64,000 nucleotides of DNA. Origin: Rhizobium sp. WSM4643. Its GTDB lineage: Bacteria > Pseudomonadota > Alphaproteobacteria > Rhizobiales > Rhizobiaceae. Position numbers and translations under genes: made by a program. Positions 47,504 through 56,079 of this stretch are shown piece by piece. Below the pieces are notes generated by a model. The model did no database searches and was not told the DNA's origin. It saw only the letters and a program-made list of their open reading frames with translations. The DNA lies in NCBI RefSeq assembly GCF_025152745.1, contig NZ_CP104040.1:4723501-4787500 (forward strand). The letters run 5' to 3'. Positions within the stretch are counted from its first letter, which is position 1. The number at the start of each line of letters is the position of its first letter.

Positions 47504-48102
47504 TTAGCCCAGCAGTGGCCAGCGATCGATAATCCGATGTTCGGTTTTTCCGAGAACACTGTGGATGAGCAGGAATTCGGACGCCGTCCATGAAACGGGT
47601 GTGTCGAGGGTCGTCGGCGGCACGGCCTTGCGGTCGTAGAGCAGCGTCATATGCGGCGTGAAATCCCGGCTGATATTGTGCCGTAATCCGGCATTGTGCA
47701 TGCCGATGCCCAGTTGGACATGCACTCGGTGAGCGGTTTGCGTCCGCCCTCGCCGCAAAGCACAAGCGCTCGCGCCTGCGGGAATCGCATGATCCGGTCA
47801 AAGGTCACTGCGATCGGCGCACTTTCGACCGTGGCGCCGGCCTGCCGTGCCGCGAAGACCACATCCTCCGGCAGCTTCGGATAGTCTCCGACCCCGATGA
47901 TCGACACATGCAATGTCGTCAGGCGCGGCCTGCCGGAAAGGGAGAAGGCTCGACGATAGTCATCGGCGATTGCGGCCGCCTGCTGCTCGATGGCATCAGG
48001 AGGACAGAGCGCAAAGAAAAGCCGGTGTCCGCTGGCGTAGCTTTCGTTCCGCTGTCCGCGATCATTTTTGTCGTCTCCGAAGTCGAGGGGCATTTGGTTC
48101 AT
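47504..48102 (-). pseudogene. thpR: 2'-5' RNA ligase (ThpR/LigT-like), frameshifted
   Basis: Two overlapping frames encode the halves of one protein. The upstream frame from ATG 48102 gives GHRLFFALCPPDAIEQQAA and the first HxS motif (TLHVSIIGVG); the downstream frame gives LGIGMHNAGLRH and the second motif (FTPHMTLLYD). They join around 47715-47735, where a one-base indel breaks the 2H phosphoesterase fold between its two catalytic motifs. ThpR enzymes ligate or cleave 2'-5' RNA or act as cyclic phosphodiesterases. A perfect SOS box lies 78 bases upstream. A sequencing error cannot be excluded. Confidence 0.85.
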
Positions 48103-48179
48103 GGAATTTCAGGTCGTCATGACCCGCCTCGTCGTTTCCAAAACGCGCCGAAGGATACTCCGAAAGAAGGCGATATTAA

Positions 48180-48194
48180 GAACAAAAAGAGAAC
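48180..48194. promoter_or_regulatory. LexA (SOS) box, alphaproteobacterial type
   Basis: GAAC-AAAAAGA-GAAC (on the minus strand GTTC-TCTTTTT-GTTC) is an exact match to the alphaproteobacterial SOS box. It is 78 bases upstream of the frameshifted RNA ligase start and 193 bases upstream of ogt; distance favours the RNA ligase promoter. Confidence 0.75.
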
Positions 48195-48208
48195 ATAATT
48201 TCCTGATA

Positions 48209-48234
48209 GGCTCGGCGTCAGACTCATCCGAGCC
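48209..48234. repeat. Stem-loop in the ligase-ogt spacer
   Basis: GGCTCGG (48209-48215) pairs with CCGAGCC (48228-48234) over a 12-base loop. No T-tract. Between the SOS box and ogt. Confidence 0.45.
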
Positions 48235-48386
48235 GTCGCGGCAAAAGGGGCTGACTTGGAGGTTCGGGCAACAGTGCAGGGGTGCATCGCGATCTTTCCT
48301 GAAAGCCCGGCGCGCGCAAGAAACGGGTTGAAACCGACGCCATCCCATACGATTTTGAGGGTCATCGAAAACGCGGAGGCTGTGTC

Positions 48387-48950
48387 ATGGCTGAGACAAC
48401 GCACCACTATCTCATCTTCGAAACCGCGGGCGGCTTCTGCGGCATCGCCTGGAGCGACGCCGGCATTGCCCGCTTCCAACTGCCGACCAAATCGGCAGAG
48501 GCGACTGAACGGCTGCTGCTGCGCCGCCTGCCGGATGCCGAACCCGGCGCGCCGACGCCTGCCGTGCTGGAAACGGTCGCTGCGGTGAAGCGCTACTTCC
48601 AGGGCGAGGAGACGGATTTTTCCGGCGTCGAACTCGATCTTGCCGGGCAGGATGCCTTCTTCCAGGATATTTATGCGGCGGCAAGGCGTGTCGGCTGGGG
48701 CCGCACCACCACTTACGGCGCGCTGGCCAAGGAGCTCGGCGTCGGGCCGGAAACCGCCCGCGACGTCGGCCAGGCGATGGCGAAGAACCCTGTCGCTTTG
48801 ATCATCCCGTGCCACCGGGTGCTCGCGGCCGGCGGCAAGATCGGCGGCTTTTCCGCGCCCGGCGGTTCGTCATCGAAGGCCCGGATGCTGGAGCTCGAAG
48901 GCGTCAACCTCGCCCCACCGCCGCCTGCCCAGCAGTCGCTGGGGTTTTAG
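48387..48950 (+). CDS. ogt: Methylated-DNA-[protein]-cysteine S-methyltransferase
   Basis: 187 residues. Active site IIPCHRVLAAGGKIGGFSAP with acceptor Cys; HTH-like DNA-binding helix GRTTTYGALAKELGVGPETARDVGQAMAKN just before it. Transfers alkyl groups from O6-alkylguanine to itself, repairing DNA in a suicide reaction. The proline-rich tail is a common variation. GGAGG precedes ATG 48387. Shares its upstream region with the SOS-box RNA ligase locus. Confidence 0.96.
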   Translation: MAETTHHYLIFETAGGFCGIAWSDAGIARFQLPTKSAEATERLLLRRLPDAEPGAPTPAVLETVAAVKRYFQGEETDFSGVELDLAGQDAFFQDIYAAARRVGWGRTTTYGALAKELGVGPETARDVGQAMAKNPVALIIPCHRVLAAGGKIGGFSAPGGSSSKARMLELEGVNLAPPPPAQQSLGF

Positions 48951-49056
48951 GCGGCGGAGGCTTTTTCGTTTTCCGCAATTCCCGGCAAAATTGCTTCGCG
49001 CTTTGCCTGGCAAAACCGCACTTTTGCTGGAATTGCTTTGATAGAGTCTCAGGCAC

Positions 49057-49791
49057 TCAATACGGGCTGGCCGTAGGCCGGATGATGATCTCGCTGACAT
49101 CGACGTCGTCAGGCTGGCTGACGGCGTAGAGGATCGAATTGGCGATGGCCTCGGGGCTGATGGTGATCGCCCTGAAAGCCTTCATGGCGTCCCGCGCCGT
49201 CGGATCGGTGATCGTCTCGGCCAGTTCCGATGTCGTCGTGCCGGGCGAGATGACGGTGACGCGGATACGATCGGTCTCCTGCCGCAATCCGTCCGAGATT
49301 GCACGCACCGCGAATTTTGTCGCGCAATAGACGGCGGCCGTCGGCGAGACGCTGTGGCCGCCGATCGAAGACAGGTTGATGATCTGACCTGATCCCTGCG
49401 CCTTCATGATCGGAAGTGCGGCCGCGATGCCGTAGAGAACGCCCTTGATATTGACGTCGACCATCCGGTCCCATTCCTCGACCTTGAGGGCTTCCAGCGG
49501 CGACAGCGGCATGACGCCGGCATTGTTGACGATGACGTCGAGCCGGCCGAATTCGGACCTGGCAAAGCCTGCAAAGGCTTCCACGTCCGCACGGTCGGTG
49601 ACGTCAAGCTTCTGCAGGCGCACCGACCCGCCCTTTTCCGCGATGTCGTCGGCAAGTTCCGCCAGGCGCTCGGTGCGGCGGGCGCCGATCACGATATGGG
49701 CGCCTGCGGCAGCCAGCACCTTTGCCGCCGCCTCTCCAATGCCGCTGCTGGCTCCGGTGATGGCAATGACTTTTCCTTCGATATCAGGCAT
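49057..49791 (-). CDS. Short-chain dehydrogenase/reductase
   Basis: 244 residues from ATG 49791, with GGAG 6 bases upstream; an ATG at 49803 is also in frame. TGASSGIG coenzyme loop, NNAGVMPLSP, catalytic Ser in NLSSIGGHS and YCATKFA (Tyr/Lys). Acts on an unknown alcohol/ketone with NAD(P). Co-directional with a second SDR gene upstream. Confidence 0.93.
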   Translation of the reverse strand: MPDIEGKVIAITGASSGIGEAAAKVLAAAGAHIVIGARRTERLAELADDIAEKGGSVRLQKLDVTDRADVEAFAGFARSEFGRLDVIVNNAGVMPLSPLEALKVEEWDRMVDVNIKGVLYGIAAALPIMKAQGSGQIINLSSIGGHSVSPTAAVYCATKFAVRAISDGLRQETDRIRVTVISPGTTTSELAETITDPTARDAMKAFRAITISPEAIANSILYAVSQPDDVDVSEIIIRPTASPY

Positions 49792-49847
49792 TTCAAGCTC
49801 CATGTGTACGCCGCTCGTCTGGCGAGGCGGCTGAGGTTTCTTGGTAT

Positions 49848-50690
49848 TCAGCTCGGGAAATCGGCGCTGAGCGTCGTCTCCGCCCAGGCGTCGAAGTTTG
49901 TGCGCAGCGCGTCCAGCCGTTCGCGGGCGATCTTCAGGGCGGGTGCGCCGAGCAGCAGGCGCAGCGGCGGTTCGTCCGCTTCGAACGCCGATATGATCGC
50001 GGTTGCCGCGCGCGCGGGATCGCCCGGCTGATTGCCGGAGATCGCGCGGGAGGCTTGGCGGCGCTTGCCTGATGTTTCGGCATAGTCGTCGATGATCGTG
50101 CTGGCTTCGACCATAGACCGACCGGCCCAATCCGTGCGGAAGGCGCCGGGTTCGAGGATCGTCACATCGATGCCGAGCGGCCTGACCTCATGCGAAAGCG
50201 ATTCCGACAAGCCTTCGACCGCAAATTTTGTGGCGTGGTAGTAGCCGGTTGCGGCAAAAGCGACGAGCCCACCGAGCGAGGAGACGTTGAAGATATGCCC
50301 CCGTCGGCGTCGGCGCATGCCCGGCAGGGCCTGCTTGGTGACAGCGATCAATCCGAAGACGTTGGTCTCGAACTGGGCGCGTATCTCGGCGTCGTCGCCC
50401 TCTTCGATGGCCGAAAGGTAGCCGTAGCCGGCATTGTTGACCAAGACATCGATCGCACCGAAATGCGCTTCGGCGTCATGAACAGCACCGGCAATGGAGC
50501 GGCTGTCGGTCACATCGAGTGCAAGGGCAAGCGCGCGGTTTCCGTGCGCTGCCGTGAGATCTGCCAGTGTCTCGGGTCTGCGCGCCGTCACGGCGGCGCG
50601 CCAGCCACGGGCCAGAACGGCTTTGGCGAGTGCCCGGCCGAGGCCGGACGATGCGCCGGTGATGAACCAGATGGGGGTTGGGGGAGACAT
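49848..50690 (-). CDS. Short-chain dehydrogenase/reductase
   Basis: 280 residues from ATG 50690 (GGAAAGG 9 bases upstream); an ATG at 50699 abuts the SD and is less likely. ITGASSGLGRALAKA, NNAGYGYLSAIEEGD, Ser in NVSSLGGLV and YYHATKFAVEGLSE are classical SDR motifs with an elongated C terminus. Likely operon with the next SDR gene 56 bases downstream. Confidence 0.93.
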   Translation of the reverse strand: MSPPTPIWFITGASSGLGRALAKAVLARGWRAAVTARRPETLADLTAAHGNRALALALDVTDSRSIAGAVHDAEAHFGAIDVLVNNAGYGYLSAIEEGDDAEIRAQFETNVFGLIAVTKQALPGMRRRRRGHIFNVSSLGGLVAFAATGYYHATKFAVEGLSESLSHEVRPLGIDVTILEPGAFRTDWAGRSMVEASTIIDDYAETSGKRRQASRAISGNQPGDPARAATAIISAFEADEPPLRLLLGAPALKIARERLDALRTNFDAWAETTLSADFPS

Positions 50691-50757
50691 GATCGTCATC
50701 CTTTCCGGCCGGCAAATGCGGCCTTCTCCTGTGTGATGTTGCCTGTCGAGCGGCACG

Positions 50758-51132
50758 TCATCTGCGCCGAAGCACCATGCCGCCGTGATGGAGGGTATTG
50801 CCGTCGACGAAATCGCCGTCGGCCGTGAAGCCCGTGTCATCCCAATATTCGATGTGGCTTCCGGTGACGTCGTAGCGTCCTCGATAGGCGCTTTCCCGGT
50901 TGCCGCGGGCTTCGTCGTAACGGCCATTGGGCAGAAGCTCATGGCGGACGCGGCCATCATCCGTAACCCACATGCCGACATAGAGATGTTGCTGCATTGT
51001 GTTCTCGCTTGTTTGTTGCTGCCGAGTTTCTCGGTCGTTCACGGCATCGGCAGCGGACGAACTGGTGGCTACACTAGCCAGGGTGACCGCCGTGAAAAAC
51101 TGCAGGACGGGGCTTTTGAAAATCCTTCGCAT
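50758..51132 (-). CDS. Secreted Atu4866-like domain protein
   Basis: 124 residues. Signal peptide (FTAVTLASVATSSSAA), linker, then a domain YVGMWVTDDGRVRHELLPNG, RYDVTGSHIEYWDDTGFTAD and HHGGMVLRRR that matches the Agrobacterium Atu4866 family, a small beta-barrel of unknown, possibly ligand-binding, role. Precedes the SDR pair on the same strand and is divergent from a LysR gene; LysR may control the whole set. Confidence 0.88.
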   Translation of the reverse strand: MRRIFKSPVLQFFTAVTLASVATSSSAADAVNDRETRQQQTSENTMQQHLYVGMWVTDDGRVRHELLPNGRYDEARGNRESAYRGRYDVTGSHIEYWDDTGFTADGDFVDGNTLHHGGMVLRRR

Positions 51133-51217
51133 TGCCTTGCCTTTCGAAGCCTTCGTTGACCTCGACTGAAAGATAATACGGAGAGCCCGAGTGATTAAGT
51201 TGCCAATCCAGGATGCC

Positions 51218-51238
51218 TTGGTTAGAAACGCTAACCAA
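51218..51238. promoter_or_regulatory. Inverted repeat at the LysR start codon
   Basis: TTGGTTAG-AAACG-CTAACCAA is a perfect 8-bp inverted repeat whose right arm ends on the A of the LysR ATG. The T-N11-A core fits LysR-type sites; position suggests autoregulation and control of the divergent Atu4866/SDR genes. Confidence 0.7.
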
Positions 51239-52134
51239 TGGTCGACGATCTTGAAGGCATTTCAGTTTTTCTTGCGGTGGCCGAAGCGCGGAACTTCCGG
51301 CTTGCCGGCGAGCGGCTTGGCGTCACCCGCTCCGCCGTCAGCCAGGCCCTGCAGCGCCTGGAGGATCGGATCGGCGTCGCCCTGGTCCAGCGCACGACGC
51401 GCAGCGTCAGCCTGACCGAAGCCGGCGAAGTGTTCTTCGACGCGGTTCGTCCATCGCTCCGCCAGGTCAAGGATGCGATGCAGACGGTGCGGGAAATGCA
51501 GGCGCGCCCGAGCGGCCTGCTGAGGATCACCGTTTCCTCGATCGCCGAGAACTTCCTCTCCGGCACCTTGCTGGCCGGCTTCATGGAAGCCTGCCCTGAT
51601 ATCAAACTCGATATCACCATCACCGATGACGAATTCGATATCGTCGAGGCCGGCTTCGACGCGGGCGTCCGGCTGGGCGAAGTGATCGAACAGGACATGA
51701 TCGCCATATCAGTCTCCGAAGAGCAGCGACAATGCGCCGCCGCATCCCGCAGCTATCTCGAGCGCCGCGGCCAACCCCGCCATCCCCGCGAGTTGCAGAA
51801 CCACGCCTGCATCGGATGGCGGCCGCGCCCGGATACGGCGCCTTATCGCTGGGAGTTCACCGAAAACGACCGCGACTTCGACGTCGCGGTTGATCCCACT
51901 GTTACGACCAACGACATGGGAATGATGATCCGCATGGCCTGCGCCGGAGCAGGCATCACCTTCGGCATGGTGGAAACCTTCCAGGCCTATATCGAACGAG
52001 GCGAACTCGTGCCGCTGCTGGAGGATTTCTGTCCACCTTTCCCGGGCTTCTATCTCTACTATCCCAAGCGCCAGAGGCAGCCGCTGAAGCTGCGCGCATT
52101 GGTCGATTATGTGCGCAGGTCCGACCGGCGGTAG
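51238..52134 (+). CDS. LysR-family transcriptional regulator
   Basis: 298 residues: wHTH (NFRLAGERLGVTRSAVSQAL, GVALVQRTTRSVSLTEAG) and substrate-binding domain ending FPGFYLYYPKRQRQPLKL. CrgA-like subgroup. No upstream SD: the start codon is embedded in the operator, so the transcript may be nearly leaderless. Divergent from the Atu4866-like/SDR genes. Confidence 0.95.
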   Translation: MVDDLEGISVFLAVAEARNFRLAGERLGVTRSAVSQALQRLEDRIGVALVQRTTRSVSLTEAGEVFFDAVRPSLRQVKDAMQTVREMQARPSGLLRITVSSIAENFLSGTLLAGFMEACPDIKLDITITDDEFDIVEAGFDAGVRLGEVIEQDMIAISVSEEQRQCAAASRSYLERRGQPRHPRELQNHACIGWRPRPDTAPYRWEFTENDRDFDVAVDPTVTTNDMGMMIRMACAGAGITFGMVETFQAYIERGELVPLLEDFCPPFPGFYLYYPKRQRQPLKLRALVDYVRRSDRR

Positions 52135-52173
52135 ACATCGTCGTTACCTCCGGCGAATGTCAACGAATTGGTT

Positions 52174-52563
52174 TCAGGCTTCCCGGACTGCCTCATAACC
52201 CGCGGCTTGAGCCGCTTTCATAAATTTGCGGTCGAAGGTAACGAACTCTTCGCAATGGACCGATTTGGTAAGGTGTAAGGCATCGGCAAAATCCATTCCG
52301 TTCTCGGCGAGATCGAAAGCAGCAGCAACGATTGCCGAATCTTCAATCGTCACCGTGGACAGGCCGCCGAAAGCGCGAAGCGCACGAACAACGTCTGGTC
52401 GACCGTACCCATAGGCGCTGCGCAGCACCCATTCTGCTTCCAGCACCACCGTAACGGCAACAAAAACCGGCTGCCCATCGACGATCTCGCGGGCACGGGA
52501 AGATTGTTCGGGATGATCGCCGGTCAGATACCGGACGATAAGATTGGTATCAATCGCGATCAT
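52174..52563 (-). CDS. vapC: PIN-domain toxin VapC
   Basis: 129 residues from ATG 52563. Acidic PIN residues in MIAIDTNLIVRYLTGDHP (Asp5), LEAEWVLRS (Glu), MDFADALHL (Asp) and VTFDRKFMKAA (Asp). Mg-dependent endoribonuclease, probably acting on tRNA or rRNA. The gene overlaps vapB by 14 bases. Confidence 0.95.
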   Translation of the reverse strand: MIAIDTNLIVRYLTGDHPEQSSRAREIVDGQPVFVAVTVVLEAEWVLRSAYGYGRPDVVRALRAFGGLSTVTIEDSAIVAAAFDLAENGMDFADALHLTKSVHCEEFVTFDRKFMKAAQAAGYEAVREA

Positions 52564-52825
52564 GACGGCGGCGAGCTTCGGCCAATACGCCGGCTTCCAT
52601 GTCTTCCAGAGTTTTGGGCTCACCGCTGAAGGGAAGCATGCCGAACACATCGTCCGGCCGGGTCTGAGAAAAGGTAGGAGCCTGCCTCAGAAGCACGCCC
52701 TCTGCAGTTTCTTCAACGATCAGCCGAGTACCAGCCTCCCATTCCCGCCGCTGACGGATCGTTTTTGGGAGGATGACCTGCCCTTTGGTCGAGACGGTCG
52801 TAATGAGATTTTCAGAGTGAGCCAT
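52550..52825 (-). CDS. vapB: AbrB/SpoVT-type antitoxin VapB
   Basis: 91 residues: N-terminal swapped-hairpin AbrB domain (TTVSTKGQVILPKTIRQRR, WEAGTRLIVEE) and a C-terminal tail (GMLPFSGEPKTLEDMEAG) that binds VapC. With the toxin it represses the operon; an inverted repeat at 52849-52877 is a candidate operator. Confidence 0.94.
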   Translation of the reverse strand: MAHSENLITTVSTKGQVILPKTIRQRREWEAGTRLIVEETAEGVLLRQAPTFSQTRPDDVFGMLPFSGEPKTLEDMEAGVLAEARRRHDRD

Positions 52826-52848
52826 CAGCTTGAGCCCTGCAGGTAAGA

Positions 52849-52877
52849 CAAAGGTAAGATAACCCTGTCGACCTTTG
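52849..52877. promoter_or_regulatory. Candidate VapBC operator
   Basis: CAAAGGT (52849-52855) and ACCTTTG (52871-52877) are inverted with a 15-base spacer; AGGTAAGA also occurs twice as a direct repeat nearby (52841-52860). Located 24-52 bases upstream of vapB. Confidence 0.5.
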
Positions 52878-52887
52878 CATACAAGGT

Positions 52888-53412
52888 CTAAGATACTGCG
52901 GTCTCACCGGCGAGGGCCTGAGCCGGCCTCGGCCGAGGACGCAGCAGCAAATAGAATGCGAAGACATGGCTGATCATCAGCAGCGGCACGTAAATGATCG
53001 GGATCGCATATGCGGCGCCCAAATCTCCCGCCCGCGCGGGAAGGCCGGCCTGGATCGCGTGATAGTAGTCGAGGATGAGGTCGCCCATTCCCACGAGATT
53101 GAAGGCGATGACGAATAGCCAGAAGATCTGAGGTATCCTGATTGTGATGAGCGCCAGCATGGCAAGCAGCCCGGCCGAGAGATCGCCGTAGGCAGCGAAG
53201 GTGGCGAAGCTGGCGGGCAGGTTGGGGCCGACGACGCCTGGGAGAAGGAAGACGAGCCCGAAGAAGCGGAAGCTGTGCAGCGTGGCGATGGCGCGGTGCG
53301 CCCTGACCCTGTCCATCGACGTGAGCCAGGGCAGAATATAGGCGCCGAAGCAAATCAACCACGCAACATAGCCTAGGACGAGATGAGTTTGGAAGATGGA
53401 TTCCGTCGACAT
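52888..53412 (-). CDS. Four-TM integral membrane protein of unknown function
   Basis: 174 residues from ATG 53412 (AGGAG SD). TM segments LVLGYVAWLICFGAYILPWL, FFGLVFLLPGVVGPNLP, LLAMLALITIRIPQIFWLFV and IIYVPLLMISHVFAFYLLL. Family not recognised with certainty. Divergent from a (frameshifted) LysR gene, probably its former regulator. Confidence 0.8.
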   Translation of the reverse strand: MSTESIFQTHLVLGYVAWLICFGAYILPWLTSMDRVRAHRAIATLHSFRFFGLVFLLPGVVGPNLPASFATFAAYGDLSAGLLAMLALITIRIPQIFWLFVIAFNLVGMGDLILDYYHAIQAGLPARAGDLGAAYAIPIIYVPLLMISHVFAFYLLLRPRPRPAQALAGETAVS

Positions 53413-53490
53413 CGGGGCACTCCTGATTTGTGGGATCCAGATGTACGCTCGCTTCCCGCGGTCGACTATTCGCGATAATATCGATGCGGT

Positions 53491-54436
53491 ATGAAGCAGA
53501 ACTTCACAGTCAGGCAAGGCGCGCTCGATGGCGTTGAAGCGTTTCTGAGCGTTGCCCGGCACCGCAGTTTTCGCAGGGCGGCTGCGGAGCTCGGGGTGAC
53601 CCCATCGGCAATCAGCCAAGCCGTACGTGCTCTCGAGGAGCGTGTCGGCGCAGTACTGTTCATCCGCACGACGCGCAGCGTCGGCCTGACGGAGGCCGGT
53701 GAGCGGTTCCTTATGCGTGCAAAGCCCGCCTTCGAGGAACTGGTCGCCGCAAGCGAAGTGGCGCGTGAGCTCGGGCAGAGGCCAGCTGGACTATTGCGTC
53801 TCACTGTGCCGCCGGCAGTGGTGCCGATCCTGCTGGAGCCACTGATCGCATCCTTCTGCCAGGCATTTCCCGAGATCGAGGTGGAGGTCGCCGCGAATGA
53901 AGAACTGGTCGACATCGCCGCCGAGGGATTTGACGCCGGTATCCGGCTCGGCCAGTTCATCGCAGCCGACATGGTCGCGGTCCGGCTGACGCCGTCCTTC
54001 CCGCTGGTGGTCGTCGGCAGCCCCGAATATCTGCGCCGGAGAGGGCGGCCCGAGCGTATCGACGATCTGCGTCAGCATGCCTGCATCCGCATGCGCCGTT
54101 CGAACGGCTCAATCGCGCCGTGGTCGTTTGTCAGCGGCAAAAAGCCGATCGAGGCCGTTGTCTCCGGGCCGCTGATAGCCCACGACTTTTCCCACCATGC
54201 TGGGAGCCGCCGTCGAAGCTATGGGGCTTGCACAAGTGCCGGAGCCAATCGCCGCCGGACCCGCGAAAGCGGGAAAACTCGTCCGCGTCCTGGAGGCGTT
54301 CGCACCGGTGGCGCCGGGTGTGTTCCTCTACTATCCCAGCCGTCATCAAATGATGCCGAAGCTGCGGGCCTTCATCGATCACGTGAAAGGCCGAGCGGAT
54401 GCCGCCGACAAAACCCGAATTGACATCGATGACTAA
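53491..54436 (+). pseudogene. LysR-family regulator with a one-base frameshift
   Basis: The first 232 codons encode a normal LysR (wHTH SFRRAAAELGVTPSAISQAV, RTTRSVGLTEAG). After AHDF the frame goes astray, while the next frame carries the proper ending (VFLYYPSRHQMMPKLRAF, stop 54436). Removing one T from the TTTT run at 54187-54190 restores a continuous protein of about 314 residues. Either a recent frameshift or a homopolymer sequencing error. As read, translation continues in the wrong frame to 54423 and the C-terminal effector subdomain is lost. Confidence 0.85.
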
Positions 54437-54477
54437 ATGACGCTCACGATTGCCCATCACACGCGGTTTTGGTATTC

Positions 54478-54496
54478 CCGATCCTCCAAGGATCGG
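54478..54496. promoter_or_regulatory. Inverted repeat upstream of the AraC-type gene
   Basis: CCGATCCT-CCA-AGGATCGG is a perfect 8-bp inverted repeat 22 bases upstream of the proposed AraC start (54518). It could be an operator or a short terminator of the LysR transcript. Confidence 0.45.
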
Positions 54497-54517
54497 TGTG
54501 GCGAGGCGGACGTCTTC

Positions 54518-55456
54518 ATGCCGGTTCTACCGATCATGGCTGCAGTCTCACGGCCCGGCAGCCGGAGCCCCACGATCATCCATCCCGTTGCCGGAGAACA
54601 TATGCTCGACGAGGTCTTTCCCATTCCGGCCAGGGCGTTGATCCGCCAGGGCGGGCGGGCCTGTTTCTTTCGTCTCGTCAATACGAGCCCCTTGTTGATA
54701 CAGGTGCAATCGGGAACGAAGATTGTCATGGCAGATGACAAGGCTTTGCGCCTCGAGGCGGGCGCCTATGGCTTGCTGCCCGACTACAGACCGTTGACGA
54801 TGGAGAACATTCCCAAGGCGCCGCAGAAGTATCAGACCCTGGCGCTTCCAATTCCGCGACAGCTTTTCGAGGACGCATATGATAGGATAGGATCGGTCAG
54901 CGTGCCATCGAGACCTCTTCCGGCCAGCACCTCAGGCCTGCCGGAGGAAGCTGCGGCATTGTTTGAGTATTGCTGCCAGCCGGGCAATCTTGCGCGCCTT
55001 CCTGGCGCTATCGCCAAGGCTCGTCTGATGGAACTGGTCACCTGGTTCGCGCTCCACGGGGCGGTGCTCGGCCGATGCGAAAGCTCCCGGCTTGAGGACC
55101 GGCTGAGGCAGATGATCGAAGCTGATCCCGCCGCCGCCTGGACGTTGGCGCAAGCTGCGCGCTTGTTCAACATGAGCGAGGCGACGCTGAGGCGCAGGCT
55201 CTCCGAAGAGAATACCGCCTTCAGAGAGATATTGAGCGATACCCGAATGAACCGCGCTCTTGCACTCATTCAGACCACGACATTGCCGATGGCCCAGGTT
55301 GCGCTGGAGGTCGGCTATGACTCACCTTCGCAATTTTCCGCACGTTTCAAGGAGCGGTTTGGCGTCAGCCCGCGCCATGTACGCAGCGGCACCGAGCACT
55401 TTGAGCGGATCGGGGCAGAAATTGCGCAGAGCGGGGCAGATGCGCTTGCGCGGTGA
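54518..55456 (+). CDS. AraC-family transcriptional regulator
   Basis: 312 residues from ATG 54518 (GAGG upstream); an in-frame ATG at 54437, abutting the LysR stop, has no SD and would read through an inverted repeat. C-terminal double HTH: LAQAARLFNMSEATLRRRLS and PMAQVALEVGYDSPSQFSAR with the signature FKERFGVSPRHVR. The N-terminal domain looks cupin-like. Upstream of and perhaps controlling the PEBP-like gene. Confidence 0.88.
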   Translation: MPVLPIMAAVSRPGSRSPTIIHPVAGEHMLDEVFPIPARALIRQGGRACFFRLVNTSPLLIQVQSGTKIVMADDKALRLEAGAYGLLPDYRPLTMENIPKAPQKYQTLALPIPRQLFEDAYDRIGSVSVPSRPLPASTSGLPEEAAALFEYCCQPGNLARLPGAIAKARLMELVTWFALHGAVLGRCESSRLEDRLRQMIEADPAAAWTLAQAARLFNMSEATLRRRLSEENTAFREILSDTRMNRALALIQTTTLPMAQVALEVGYDSPSQFSARFKERFGVSPRHVRSGTEHFERIGAEIAQSGADALAR

Positions 55457-55495
55457 CGGTAGTTTCCCGGCATCGTCAACCACAGGAGAACAGCA

Positions 55496-56041
55496 ATGCG
55501 TTTGATCACAGCAGCACTTATGGCCGCCTCAGTCTTCGGCGCCACGGCCGCCCACGCCGAAATGAAGCTCACCTCGAAGGACCTGGTCGCCGGCAAGGCC
55601 ATGGCCGACGCGCAGGTCTTCAACGGTTTCGGCTGCTCGGGCAGGAACATTTCGCCGGAACTGACCTGGTCGGGCGCTCCCGAAGGTACCAAGAGCTTCG
55701 CCGTCATGGCGTACGATCCGGATGCGCCCACAGGTTCCGGCTGGTGGCATTGGTCGGTGTTCAACATTCCGGCAGACGTCTCGCAGATTGCCACCGGCGC
55801 AAGCGGTGACAAGAAGCTTCCCGCAGGCGCCGTGGAAGGTCATACCGATTTTGGCACGTCGGGATTTGGCGGCGCCTGCCCGCCGGCCGGCGATAAGCCG
55901 CACCGCTACCAGTTCACCGTCTACGCGCTCAAGGTCGACAAGCTTCCGCTTCCCGAGACCGCGCCGGGCGCCATGGTCGGCTTCTATGTCAAGGCAAACA
56001 CGCTCGACAAGGCCTCCGTCGAGGTTACCTACGGGCGCTGA
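55496..56041 (+). CDS. Secreted PEBP/YbhB-like (Raf kinase inhibitor-like) protein
   Basis: 181 residues with signal peptide (ALMAASVFGATAAHA). YbhB/PEBP motifs: MAYDPDAPTGSGWWHWSVFN, DFGTSGFGGACPPAGDKPHR and FTVYALKVDKLPLPE. Function of bacterial PEBPs is unclear; they bind anionic or lipid-like ligands. CAGGAGA SD. Follows the AraC gene by 39 bases and ends before a strong hairpin. Confidence 0.95.
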   Translation: MRLITAALMAASVFGATAAHAEMKLTSKDLVAGKAMADAQVFNGFGCSGRNISPELTWSGAPEGTKSFAVMAYDPDAPTGSGWWHWSVFNIPADVSQIATGASGDKKLPAGAVEGHTDFGTSGFGGACPPAGDKPHRYQFTVYALKVDKLPLPETAPGAMVGFYVKANTLDKASVEVTYGR

Positions 56042-56079
56042 AGCCGGCTTCGGATCGTAGTCGTCATTGCCTTTATGAC

